A stretch of DNA of 64,000 bases from Pseudomonas sp. GM50 (lineage in GTDB: Bacteria; Pseudomonadota; Gammaproteobacteria; Pseudomonadales; Pseudomonadaceae). The stretch spans positions 26,856-90,855 of the forward strand of contig NZ_AKJK01000078.1 in NCBI RefSeq assembly GCF_000282375.1, in the 5' to 3' direction. The notes under the pieces were generated by a model. It saw only the letters and a program-made list of their open reading frames with translations. It had not been told where the DNA came from and ran no database searches. The translations under genes and the position numbers were made by a program. Positions 25,499 to 33,340 of the stretch are shown piece after piece; positions within the stretch are counted from its first letter, which is position 1; each line of letters starts with the position of its first letter.

Positions 25499-26248
25499 AT
25501 GGAATACCTTTTAGAACTTGCTGCAAGCCCCACTGCCTGGGTCGCCCTGGCCACGTTGGTGGTGATGGAAATCGTGCTCGGCATCGATAACCTGATCTTC
25601 ATCTCGATCCTCACCAACAAGCTGCCCGAACAGCATCGTCAGAAGGCGCGGCGGATCGGTATCGGCATGGCGTTGATCCTGCGCCTGGCACTGTTGAGCA
25701 CCATCGCGTTCATCGTCCAACTGACCGAGCCGGTGATCGAGATTCTCGGCCACGCGTTCTCCTGGAAGGACATGATCCTGATCGCGGGTGGCCTGTTCCT
25801 GTTGTGGAAGGCGACCACCGAGATCCATCACAGCATGGACCCTGCGCCGGATGATCCGACGTCGGCCACCTCGACGGTGACCCTGGGCTTTGCCGCTGCG
25901 ATCGGTCAGATCCTGCTGCTGGACATGGTGTTCTCTATCGACAGCATCATTACCGCTGTCGGCATGACTGAGCATTTGCCGATCATGATCATTGCGGTGG
26001 TGGTGTCGGTACTGGTGATGTTGCTGGCGGCTGACCCTCTGGCCAAGTTCATCAACGACAACCCGACGGTGGTGATGCTGGCGCTGGGCTTCCTGATCAT
26101 GATCGGCATGACGCTGATCGCCGAAGGTTTTGGCGCCCACGTACCCAAAGGCTACGTCTACGCGGCCATGGCGTTCTCGGCCACGATTGAAGGCTTGAAC
26201 ATGCTGTCGCGTCGGGCCAGGCAGAAGCGCATCGCCGCTGAAGCTTAA
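25499..26248 (+). CDS. TerC family membrane protein
   Basis: 249 aa with seven predicted helices. It shows TerC signatures: VMEIVLGIDNLIFISILTNK near residues 22-41 and LLLDMVFSIDSIITAVGMTE, which hold the paired acidic residues of each repeat. TerC proteins are linked to tellurite tolerance, pH stress and manganese export; this short YgdQ-like form has no CBS or TerC-associated CorC domain. The lipoprotein gene lies just upstream and a terminator follows. Confidence 0.9.
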   Translation: MEYLLELAASPTAWVALATLVVMEIVLGIDNLIFISILTNKLPEQHRQKARRIGIGMALILRLALLSTIAFIVQLTEPVIEILGHAFSWKDMILIAGGLFLLWKATTEIHHSMDPAPDDPTSATSTVTLGFAAAIGQILLLDMVFSIDSIITAVGMTEHLPIMIIAVVVSVLVMLLAADPLAKFINDNPTVVMLALGFLIMIGMTLIAEGFGAHVPKGYVYAAMAFSATIEGLNMLSRRARQKRIAAEA

Positions 26249-26263
26249 CCTGCGTTAAACGAA

Positions 26264-26305
26264 GCGGCCGCCTGAACTCGAAAGAGTCCAGGCGGCCGTT
26301 TTTGT
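26264..26305 (+). terminator. Intrinsic terminator after terC
   Basis: CGGCCGCCTG and CAGGCGGCCG pair, extended by AACTC/GAGTC around a short AAA loop, followed by TTTTTGT. Confidence 0.9.
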
Positions 26306-26327
26306 CTGGACGACCGAAAAGCGCCGG

Positions 26328-26498
26328 TCAGTGCGCGGTAGCGGGGTGTGCAGCCGCTTTATCGGTTTTCGCCACAGGTGCCGATTGAACCGGGTGGTGA
26401 TGGTGCCGGCGGGTAATACGCAAAACGCCCCACAGCATGGCGGCGGCCACGGCCAGCCAGCCGGAAATCAACATTACAATGGTCATTGTCAGGCTCAT
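26328..26498 (-). CDS. Small membrane protein, 56 aa
   Basis: The ATG at 26498 lies five bases after GAGGAGG, a strong site. One transmembrane helix (MTIVMLISGWLAVAAAMLWG) is followed by a His-rich HHHH patch and an Ala/Lys/Pro tail. Short single-helix proteins of this kind occur in Pseudomonas near membrane transport genes; no function known. Confidence 0.75.
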   Translation of the reverse strand: MSLTMTIVMLISGWLAVAAAMLWGVLRITRRHHHHPVQSAPVAKTDKAAAHPATAH

Positions 26499-26723
26499 CA
26501 GTGCCTCCTCTTTGCCCTGCATCGGGCACACATTCGTCCTTGGTAAGTGACAGTCTAGCCGCTGCTGTATTTCAGGCTATTGACCAAAGGTCGTCTGTCA
26601 TCAAACAGTTCGCTCTATCGAATGCAATCAACTGCCGGTTAAGGCTATACCGCTGCCGCGCGGCATCCTATGATCGACGGCCAAGCCGGCTGTGCGATTG
26701 CCTGGCGTCTGAACAAGAGAGTG

Positions 26724-27398
26724 ATGATGGTGCGGGTATTTTCTCGAATTCGATCTTTGGTGCTGATCGTTGGCTGCGTTGCCGGCCTGGCTGGCTGTGC
26801 GGGGAGCGTGGCGCCCGAGATCAAGCGTCTGCCGGAGCGGGTCGAACTCAGCGGTACGTTCTACCGTGGGCAAAGTTATCAAAGCGGGCCTCAGGTGCTG
26901 GCTAGTCTGCTGTCCCAGCAGGGCATCGTGATAACCCCGGGGTTGCTCGACAAACCTCTGCATTTGCCGGGTGCCGAAGACCGCCTGCAGCAGAACATGC
27001 AGAACCTCGCCCGCGAATACGGGATGGTGGTCTACCCCCTCGACAAAAATTTGCCGGCGCTGCTGACCCAGGTCGCCGCCGGTTATCCGGTGATGGTGCG
27101 CTTCACGGAAGGCTCGGCGTTCTGGGCGGAGCCCCGATACGCCATTCTCGCTGGCTACAACCGTCAGAAGCAGACCGTGCTGCTGCGCGCCGGGATGGAT
27201 CGTCGGTTGCTGATGGGGTTCAGCTCCTTTGAATCAGCATTCGAGAATGCCGGCGGTTGGGCCGTATTGATCCAGAAACCGGATCAGATTCCAGCCAATG
27301 TCGATCAGTCGCGCTGGCTGAAAGCGGCGAGCGATCTTGCCCAGTCAGGTCAGGAACAGGCGGCAGCCCGGGCGAAGAAGGCGCTGACCGCGCAGTAA
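26724..27398 (+). CDS. C39 peptidase-like lipoprotein, catalytic residues missing
   Basis: 224 aa. The signal peptide has lipobox LAGC (Cys25). The body follows the C39-like papain-fold pattern (GQSYQSGPQVLASLLSQQGI ... YPVMVRF ... RYAILAGYN). The position normally held by the catalytic Cys (Q-C-G-P) is Ser54 in QSGP, and the usual His of H-Y-V-V-V-G-Y is Arg (RYAILAGYN). It is therefore likely a non-catalytic binding protein anchored in the periplasm. Two in-frame ATGs (26724, 26727) follow AAGAGAG. Confidence 0.75.
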   Translation: MMVRVFSRIRSLVLIVGCVAGLAGCAGSVAPEIKRLPERVELSGTFYRGQSYQSGPQVLASLLSQQGIVITPGLLDKPLHLPGAEDRLQQNMQNLAREYGMVVYPLDKNLPALLTQVAAGYPVMVRFTEGSAFWAEPRYAILAGYNRQKQTVLLRAGMDRRLLMGFSSFESAFENAGGWAVLIQKPDQIPANVDQSRWLKAASDLAQSGQEQAAARAKKALTAQ

Positions 27399-27492
27399 GT
27401 TTCCGCTCGTCATCAGCATGGCACCGCCACGCTATGCTGAAGTCTCAAGTAGAGGGCCCGGATTTTTCCGGGACCATGAACAGGAGGCGTCC

Positions 27493-27711
27493 ATGGCACA
27501 GTCCAATACCCCCACCGGCCCGCACTCGTCTGAGCATTCGTCTGATAATGAGTTGGGGTTCGACCCCGATTCTCCAGACGTTGCCGATCCTCAGGTCGAC
27601 CCCATCGGGCCTGCCAGGGCGCCCAGGGATATAAAGCCGGGCGAGGAGGGCAAGAAGGCACCCGCGAAGCCTTACGACCCACTCGGTAATCTGAAACCCA
27701 AGTCTCAGTGA
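27493..27711 (+). CDS. Small disordered protein, 72 aa
   Basis: The ATG at 27493 follows AGGAGG by five bases. The product is rich in Ser, Pro, Asp and Gly (DNELGFDPDSPDVADPQVDP ... EGKKAPAKPYDPLGNLKPKS) with no hydrophobic core, so it is likely disordered and cytoplasmic. A second short gene with a similar composition starts eight bases after it. Unknown function; the strong ribosome site supports expression. Confidence 0.7.
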   Translation: MAQSNTPTGPHSSEHSSDNELGFDPDSPDVADPQVDPIGPARAPRDIKPGEEGKKAPAKPYDPLGNLKPKSQ

Positions 27712-27718
27712 GGTGCGT

Positions 27719-27943
27719 ATGTCTACCGATTCGAGCTTTGACGACAAACGGCCAGACCCTCCAGACAGTGTTCCGACAACCCCTGAAGCGGACCTGGACC
27801 CGGTGATGGATCCGGACAGCCCGTTAAGGGATCCCTTGGCCAGGCCGACAGTGGTGCCGACCAAGCATCCACAGGGCTGGAGAGACCCGAGTGCCGGGGA
27901 TGGCATCCCGGATGACGATCAGATGCCGTTGCCCAATGATTAA
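27719..27943 (+). CDS. Small disordered protein, 74 aa
   Basis: The ATG at 27719 has GAGG five bases upstream; a GTG six bases earlier is in frame. It has a similar composition to the preceding gene: PDPPDSVPTTPEADLDPVMD and DPSAGDGIPDDDQMPLPND. Two adjacent acidic Pro-rich peptides probably form one transcription unit closed by the terminator at 27952. Function unknown. Confidence 0.65.
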   Translation: MSTDSSFDDKRPDPPDSVPTTPEADLDPVMDPDSPLRDPLARPTVVPTKHPQGWRDPSAGDGIPDDDQMPLPND

Positions 27944-27951
27944 ACCCGGAC

Positions 27952-27985
27952 AAAAAAAGCCCCGAATATTCGGGGCTTTCATTTG
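27952..27985. terminator. Bidirectional intrinsic terminator
   Basis: AAAAAAAGCCCCGAATATTCGGGGCTTTC: an exact stem AAGCCCCGAA/TTCGGGGCTT. The T-tract is longer on the minus strand, serving pbpG. Confidence 0.85.
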
Positions 27986-27999
27986 GAGGCGGTTCGACC

Positions 28000-28938
28000 T
28001 TATTTCGATGCTTCAACCACACCGCTCTGGCGATGCTTGAGGTTCTTGTCAGATTTGTACTGCAGGGCGACGGACGGCACGTTGGCGCTCTTGCCGGTTT
28101 CGACCCAGCTGCGAATCCGGCTGGCATCGGCAAAGTGCGTGTACTTGCCGAAGGCATCGAGAATCACCAGGGCTACTGGACGATTACCCATGCTGGTGAC
28201 CAGCACCAGGCAATGACCGGCCTCGTTGGTAAAACCGGTCTTGGTCAGTTGGATGTCCCAGTTAGGCTTGTTTACCAAGTGGTCGGTATTGCGGAAACCC
28301 AGACTGTAGTTGGGTTTGCGGAACGAAACGGTTTTTTCCTTGGTGGTGCTCAGCTGAGTCAATAGCGGGTACTTGTGTGCGGCGATCAGCAGTTTGCTCA
28401 GGTCGCGGGCAGTGGACACATTGCGAGGGGAGAGGCCCGTCGGTTCGACAAAGTGGGTGCTGGTCATGCCCAGCGCTTTGGCTTTGGCGTTCATGGCGGC
28501 AATGAACGCGACATAACCGCCCGGATAGTGATGGGCCAGCGTCGCGGCAGCACGGTTTTCCGACGACATCAGGGCAATCAGCAGCATTTCCCGGCGCGGC
28601 AATTCGCTTTTGAGTTTGACTCGGGAAAACACGCCTTTCATTTCCGGGGTGTCGCTGATATTGACGGAAAGGTATTCGTCCATGTTTTGTCGCGCTTCTA
28701 CCACCACCAGGCCAGTCATCAGTTTGCTGACGGAAGCAATCGGCACCACAACATCCGGATTGTTGGCGTAGATGACTTTGTTGGTTTGCAGATCCATCAG
28801 CAATGCGCTGCCGGAAGCGATCTTCAGTTGCGAAGTGTTTCGGGGCGCCTCGATGGTTTCGGCGGCATTAATTGCTGGCGTGGTGAAAGTCCCTGTAAAT
28901 GCAAAAAACAAGCTCAGGATTGAAAGGCGGATTTTCAC
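28000..28938 (-). CDS. pbpG: D-alanyl-D-alanine endopeptidase (PBP7)
   Basis: 312 aa. A signal peptide ends near AINA-AE. The penicillin-binding motifs are complete: SVSK (69-72, nucleophile Ser69), SEN (126-128) and KTG (233-235). PBP7 is a low-molecular-mass periplasmic enzyme that cleaves D-Ala-meso-diaminopimelate cross-links in peptidoglycan. The terminator at 27952 lies just after its stop. Stand-alone gene. Confidence 0.93.
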   Translation of the reverse strand: MKIRLSILSLFFAFTGTFTTPAINAAETIEAPRNTSQLKIASGSALLMDLQTNKVIYANNPDVVVPIASVSKLMTGLVVVEARQNMDEYLSVNISDTPEMKGVFSRVKLKSELPRREMLLIALMSSENRAAATLAHHYPGGYVAFIAAMNAKAKALGMTSTHFVEPTGLSPRNVSTARDLSKLLIAAHKYPLLTQLSTTKEKTVSFRKPNYSLGFRNTDHLVNKPNWDIQLTKTGFTNEAGHCLVLVTSMGNRPVALVILDAFGKYTHFADASRIRSWVETGKSANVPSVALQYKSDKNLKHRQSGVVEASK

Positions 28939-29116
28939 GCTGGCGGACTCATAAAGGGTGGATATACCGTTTTTGTAACGGGCTGTTTCTTTAAAAAGCG
29001 ACGCATTTTAGGAGTATGGCTGAAGAACTGTCGATGGTTGTTCGATGTTCAGGTCAAAGTCCTTGGAAACATGAAAAAAAGGTTAATTTCCGGCGGGTGG
29101 TCTGTCTTTTTTCATG

Positions 29117-29153
29117 GGCAAAAAGAACCCCGCGATGGGCGGGGTTCTTTTAT
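29117..29153. terminator. Bidirectional terminator after folD
   Basis: AAAAGAACCCCGC and GCGGGGTTCTTTT pair around ATGG. It serves folD on the minus strand. Confidence 0.85.
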
Positions 29154-29177
29154 ACGGTGCTGCACGCAAGCGTGAAC

Positions 29178-30032
29178 TCAGGCGTGCAGTGTTTCCGCGG
29201 CGTACAGCGTGTTTTCCAGCAGGCAGGCGCGCGTCATCGGGCCAACGCCGCCCGGTACCGGAGTGATCCAGCCGGCGCGGGGCAGGGCGGTTTCGTAGAT
29301 CACGTCACCGACCAGCTTGCCGTCTTCCTGACGATTGATGCCGACGTCGATCACGATCGCGCCTTCCTTGATCCATTCACCTTTGACCAGGCCCGGTTTG
29401 CCGGCGGCAACCACCACCAGGTCGGCGCGACCGACATGGCCTGCCAGATCCTTGGTGAAGCGGTGGGTAACGGTCACGGTGCAACCGGCCAGCAGCAGTT
29501 CCATCGCCATCGGGCGGCCGACAATGTTGGAAGCCCCGACAATCACCGCGTCCATCCCGTATAGATCGGCACCGGTGCTTTCCAGCAACGTCATGATGCC
29601 TTTAGGTGTGCACGGACGCAGCAGCGGAATACGCTGGGCCAGACGGCCGACGTTATAAGGGTGGAAACCGTCGACGTCCTTGTCAGGACGAATGCGCTCC
29701 AGCAATTTGGAGGCGTCCAGGTGTTCAGGTAAAGGCAGCTGGAGCAGAACGCCGTCAATCGCCGGGTCGTCGTTCAGGCGATCGATCAGATCGGCCAGCG
29801 CTTGCTGAGTGGTGTCGGCAGGCAGGTCGTAGGCTTGGGAAAGGAAGCCGACCTCTTCACAGTCTTTACGCTTGTGCGAGACATAAACCTGAGAGGCAGG
29901 ATCGCTGCCGACCAGGATCACCGCGAGGCCGGGCGTGCGCAGGCCTTGCTGGCGACGCTCGGCGACTCGTTTGGCGATCTGCTGGCGCAGGCTGGCGGCG
30001 ATCGATTTGCCGTCGATTAGTTGTGCAGTCAT
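29178..30032 (-). CDS. folD: Bifunctional methylenetetrahydrofolate dehydrogenase/cyclohydrolase
   Basis: 284 aa, standard FolD. It interconverts methylene-, methenyl- and 10-formyl-tetrahydrofolate in the cytoplasm. Seen are YVSHKRKDCEEVGF with the catalytic Lys, LLQLPLPEHLD, DVDGFHPYNVGRL, and the NADP-binding GASNIVGRPMAMELL followed by the C-terminal PVPGGVGPMTRACLLENT. Stand-alone gene facing the tRNA cluster in opposite orientation. Confidence 0.97.
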   Translation of the reverse strand: MTAQLIDGKSIAASLRQQIAKRVAERRQQGLRTPGLAVILVGSDPASQVYVSHKRKDCEEVGFLSQAYDLPADTTQQALADLIDRLNDDPAIDGVLLQLPLPEHLDASKLLERIRPDKDVDGFHPYNVGRLAQRIPLLRPCTPKGIMTLLESTGADLYGMDAVIVGASNIVGRPMAMELLLAGCTVTVTHRFTKDLAGHVGRADLVVVAAGKPGLVKGEWIKEGAIVIDVGINRQEDGKLVGDVIYETALPRAGWITPVPGGVGPMTRACLLENTLYAAETLHA

Positions 30033-30163
30033 TGCGCGTGATTAACCATCGAGAGGGGAAAAAAAGAGAGCGCATTCTCGCATGTCATGAGGTGAGGGCA
30101 AAGGCGCTTGGTCTGCAAATTCCCCTAACTCCTTTAATTAAATGAATTTTTTATAAAAAGGAT

Positions 30164-30190
30164 TTGACGACCTCTGGGGGGCTCTATACT
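30164..30190 (+). promoter_or_regulatory. Stable-RNA promoter of the tRNA cluster
   Basis: TTGACG (30164-30169) and TATACT (30185-30190) with a 15-base spacer (16 if TTTGAC is used), followed by a GC-containing discriminator, about 115 bases before the first tRNA. Confidence 0.65.
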
Positions 30191-30307
30191 ATTCGTCGCA
30201 CTTGTCGGGCACAGCCTAGCACTGGTTGATAAGGTCGAGCGGAGTTACGGTTCCGCAAGGCTGAAAAGCACTTAGTTTGTAGTCCTTCAAGGGTACAGAT
30301 TAACAAG

Positions 30308-30384
30308 GCGCCCGTAGCTCAGCTGGATAGAGCATCCGCCTTCTAAGCGGATGGTCGCAGGTTCGAGTCCTGCCGGGTGCGCCA
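30308..30384 (+). tRNA. tRNA-Arg (TCT anticodon)
   Basis: Full cloverleaf of 77 bases with encoded CCA. The acceptor GCGCCCG pairs with CGGGTGC, and the anticodon loop CTTCTAA carries TCT. First gene of the cluster. Confidence 0.95.
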
Positions 30385-30416
30385 TTAGGCAGCTTTGGCA
30401 CAAGTAGCGCGATATG

Positions 30417-30492
30417 GTGGGCGTAGCTCAGTTGGTAGAGCACGGGATTGTGACTCCCGTTGTCGTGGGTTCGATCCCCATCGTCCACCCCA
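30417..30492 (+). tRNA. tRNA-His (GTG anticodon), copy 1
   Basis: GTGGGCG pairs with CGTCCAC; the anticodon loop TTGTGAC carries GTG. A G just before it (30416) fits the extra G-1 of tRNA-His. Encoded CCA. Confidence 0.95.
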
Positions 30493-30499
30493 TATTTCG

Positions 30500-30530
30500 A
30501 AAGGCGCCAGATTAACAGTCTGGCGCCTTT
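30500..30530 (+). terminator. Hairpin after tRNA-His copy 1
   Basis: AAAGGCGCCAGA/TCTGGCGCCTTT: a long stem with only a short T-run. Almost identical to the hairpin after copy 2, so likely part of a duplicated unit; probably a weak terminator or processing signal. Confidence 0.6.
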
Positions 30531-30549
30531 GCTTTAACGGCTTCAATCC

Positions 30550-30634
30550 GCGGATGTGGTGGAATTGGTAGACACACTGGATTTAGGTTCCAGCGCCGCG
30601 AGGCGTAAGAGTTCGAGTCTCTTCATCCGCACCA
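30550..30634 (+). tRNA. tRNA-Leu (TAG anticodon)
   Basis: 85 bases with a long variable arm typical of tRNA-Leu. The acceptor GCGGATG pairs with CATCCGC; the anticodon is TAG; CCA is encoded. Confidence 0.95.
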
Positions 30635-30712
30635 AATAAAGCTTCACTCTTGCCGCTTGGCTTGGTTGGGGCTCAACAAAGAAGTTGTTTGGCTTCTTTG
30701 TCACGCAATATG

Positions 30713-30788
30713 GTGGGCGTAGCTCAGTTGGTAGAGCACGGGATTGTGACTCCCGTTGTCGTGGGTTCGATCCCCATCGTCCACCCCA
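30713..30788 (+). tRNA. tRNA-His (GTG anticodon), copy 2
   Basis: Identical in sequence to copy 1, with the same flanking GTGG context before and CATATTTCGAAAGGCGCCAG after it. Confidence 0.95.
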
Positions 30789-31187
30789 TATTTCGAAAGG
30801 CGCCAGATTTAACAGTCTGGCGCCTTTTTTGTTTCAGTGGTTTGAGTATCGGCGGCTGCCGTTGTGGGCCGCAGGGGCTGGTCGCTTCGTCGTATTTATG
30901 TTTCTCGATGATGCTCGATTTGCCCGCCGATCCCCTCGCGGGGTTGGCTGTCAGGGATGGATTGCCGATTCCTTCTATATATAGAAGGATGGGTGCAGAG
31001 CCTTGGCATGACTGGCTGTATTCGCTAACAGGGCGAGGCACAACCGTTTGTCCCCGCCTATAAATTGCCTGCTGCTTTTTTACCCGTTTTCAGTAGGGTG
31101 ACTTCTTGAGTTTGACCCACTAGAATGCATGCCCTTGATTCTGGGGTCGGAAACGGCCGGCTAACGTCTGTGCAACGAGGAATATCC
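30789..31187. other. 399-base stretch between tRNA-His and tig
   Basis: No gene seen. It holds a terminator (30796-30831: GGCGCCAGA/TCTGGCGCC then TTTTTT), a perfect 18-bp palindrome CCTTCTATATATAGAAGG (30971-30988), and a possible tig promoter with TAGAAT at 31121-31126 and a weak GTGACT 17 bases upstream. Confidence 0.6.
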
Positions 31188-32498
31188 ATGCAAGTTTCTG
31201 TTGAAAATACTACTGCTCTTGAGCGCCGCATGAGCGTCACCGTGCCGGCTGAGCGTATCGAGAGCCAGGTCAACAAGCGTCTGCAGCAGACTGCCCAAAA
31301 GGCCAAGATCGCTGGCTTCCGTCCAGGCAAAGTGCCAATGAGCGAAATCAAGCGCCGTTTCGGTGCTGACGCTCGCCAGGAAGCTGTAGGCGACGTAATC
31401 CAGTCTTCTTTCTACGAAGCTGTGGTTGAGCAGAAGCTGAACCCGGCTGGTCAGCCTTCGATCGAGCCTAAATCCCTGGAAGCAGGCAAGGACCTGGAAT
31501 ACGTAGCCGTATTCGAAGTGTTCCCTGAGTTCACCGTTGCCGGTTTCGAAGGTATCGCTGTCGAGCGCCTGAGCGCTGACGTGGCTGATGCCGATCTGGA
31601 CAAGATGCTGGAAATCCTGCGCAAGCAGAACACCCGTTTCGAAGTCGCCGATCGCGCTGCTCAGAACGAAGATCAACTGAACATCGATTTCGTCGGCAAA
31701 GTCGACGGTGAAGTGTTCGCTGGCGGTTCCGCCAAAGGCACCCAGCTGGTGCTGGGTTCCGGCCGCATGATCCCTGGTTTCGAAGACGGTCTGGTCGGCG
31801 CTAAAGCCGGCGAAGAGCGCGTTCTGAACCTGACCTTCCCTGAGGACTATCAGAACCTCGACCTGGCAGGCAAAACCGCTGAGTTCACCGTGACCGTGAA
31901 CACCGTTTCCGAGCCTAAACTGCCAGAACTGACCGAAGAATTCTTCGCTCAATTCGGCATCAAGGAAACCGGTCTGGAAGGCTTCCGCACCGAAGTTCGC
32001 AAGAACATGGAGCGCGAACTGCGTCAGGCGATCAAATCCAAGGTCAAGAATCAGGTTATGGACGGTCTGCTGGCCACCAACCCGATCGAAGTACCGAAGG
32101 CTCTGCTGTCCAACGAAGTTGACCGTCTGCGCGTGCAGGCTGTTCAGCAGTTCGGCGGCAACATCAAGCCTGACCAACTGCCGGCCGAGCTGTTCGAAGA
32201 GCAAGCCAAGCGCCGCGTTGTGCTGGGTCTGATCGTGGCTGAAGTGGTCAAGCAATTCGACCTCAAGCCTGACGAAGCCCGTGTTCGCGAGATGATTCAG
32301 GAAATGGCTTCGGCTTACCAGGAGCCTGAGCAGGTTGTGTCTTGGTACTACAAGAATGACCAGCAACTGAACGAAGTCCGTTCGGTTGTGCTGGAAGAAC
32401 AAGTTGTGGATACTGTTCTGCAGAAAGCTAGCGTGACCGACAAATCGGTCTCTTACGAAGAAGCAGTCAAGCCGGTAGAAGCTCCACAAGCCGACTGA
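31188..32498 (+). CDS. tig: Trigger factor
   Basis: 436 aa, the normal length. The N-terminal ribosome-binding domain carries the signature GFRPGKVPM. The FKBP-type prolyl isomerase domain lies around residues 160-245 and is followed by the helical C-terminal chaperone arms. It binds at the ribosome exit and folds nascent chains. The ATG at 31188 is preceded by GAGGAA. First gene of the tig-clpP-clpX block. Confidence 0.97.
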   Translation: MQVSVENTTALERRMSVTVPAERIESQVNKRLQQTAQKAKIAGFRPGKVPMSEIKRRFGADARQEAVGDVIQSSFYEAVVEQKLNPAGQPSIEPKSLEAGKDLEYVAVFEVFPEFTVAGFEGIAVERLSADVADADLDKMLEILRKQNTRFEVADRAAQNEDQLNIDFVGKVDGEVFAGGSAKGTQLVLGSGRMIPGFEDGLVGAKAGEERVLNLTFPEDYQNLDLAGKTAEFTVTVNTVSEPKLPELTEEFFAQFGIKETGLEGFRTEVRKNMERELRQAIKSKVKNQVMDGLLATNPIEVPKALLSNEVDRLRVQAVQQFGGNIKPDQLPAELFEEQAKRRVVLGLIVAEVVKQFDLKPDEARVREMIQEMASAYQEPEQVVSWYYKNDQQLNEVRSVVLEEQVVDTVLQKASVTDKSVSYEEAVKPVEAPQAD

Positions 32499-32523
32499 TC
32501 GTTTTTGCGGTAAGAAGCACACA

Positions 32524-32552
32524 CCATAAGCCAGCCTTCGTGCTGGCTTATG
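32524..32552 (+). other. Stem-loop between tig and clpP
   Basis: CATAAGCCAGC and GCTGGCTTATG form an 11-bp perfect stem. No T-tract follows, so partial termination or mRNA processing is more likely than full termination. Confidence 0.55.
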
Positions 32553-32591
32553 CGTATTCAAGACATAACTATTTGGGAGTGACTGCAGAGC

Positions 32592-33227
32592 ATGTTCCGT
32601 AATTCGTATATTCAGCAGAACTCTGATATCCAGGCCGCAGGCGGCCTGGTCCCGATGGTTGTCGAGCAGTCTGCTCGTGGCGAGCGCGCCTATGACATCT
32701 ACTCGCGTCTTCTCAAGGAGCGAGTGATTTTTCTGGTTGGCCCGGTAGAGGACTACATGGCCAACCTGATCTGTGCGCAACTGCTGTTCCTTGAAGCGGA
32801 AAACCCGGACAAGGACATCCATCTCTATATCAACTCCCCGGGCGGTTCGGTGACGGCGGGCATGTCGATCTATGACACCATGCAGTTCATCAAGCCAAAC
32901 GTATCGACCACCTGTATCGGTCAGGCGTGCAGCATGGGCGCGTTTCTTCTGACGGCCGGTGCCCAGGGCAAGCGTTACTGCCTGCCGAACTCGCGTGTGA
33001 TGATTCACCAGCCACTGGGCGGTTTCCAGGGCCAGGCCTCGGATATCGAAATCCACGCCAAGGAAATCCTCTTCATTCGTGAGCGTCTCAACACGCTGAT
33101 GGCCAAGCATAGCGGGCGCACGCTTGAAGAAATCGAGCGCGATACCAACCGCGATAATTTCATGAGCGCTGAAGCCGCGCGTGAATACGGGTTGATCGAT
33201 GAAGTGATCAACCAGCGCCCCGCTTAA
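32592..33227 (+). CDS. clpP: ATP-dependent Clp protease proteolytic subunit
   Basis: 211 aa. The serine-protease triad is visible: Ser114 in QACSMGAFLL, His139 in RVMIHQP and Asp in the ERDTNRD segment near 183-188. The N-terminal residues about 1-14 are likely removed on maturation. It forms a double heptamer that degrades unfolded or tagged proteins with ClpX, encoded next. Confidence 0.97.
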   Translation: MFRNSYIQQNSDIQAAGGLVPMVVEQSARGERAYDIYSRLLKERVIFLVGPVEDYMANLICAQLLFLEAENPDKDIHLYINSPGGSVTAGMSIYDTMQFIKPNVSTTCIGQACSMGAFLLTAGAQGKRYCLPNSRVMIHQPLGGFQGQASDIEIHAKEILFIRERLNTLMAKHSGRTLEEIERDTNRDNFMSAEAAREYGLIDEVINQRPA

Positions 33228-33272
33228 TAATAAGCAGCTCAAAATAGGGTTGGTCAGCTGGTCTGATCACTG

Positions 33273-33292
33273 GCGGGCTTGAAAAAGCCCGC
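33273..33292 (+). other. Stem-loop between clpP and clpX
   Basis: GCGGGCTT and AAGCCCGC pair around GAAA in the 113-base gap. There is no T-tract, so it is probably an attenuator or stability element. Confidence 0.5.
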
Positions 33293-33340
33293 AATAGCCT
33301 TCATCTTGTGTTGCAAGCCTATCGGATTTGGATCGAACGA

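Noticed and set aside
31125..31187. Upstream ATG for tig at 31125
   Set aside because: It overlaps the likely -10 element and lacks a ribosome site; the known N-terminus MQVSVE starts at 31188.
31161..33242. 693-residue open frame on the minus strand
   Set aside because: It lies fully antisense to tig and clpP, which are certain genes. Long antisense frames are common in GC-rich, codon-biased DNA, and the product has no recognisable domain.
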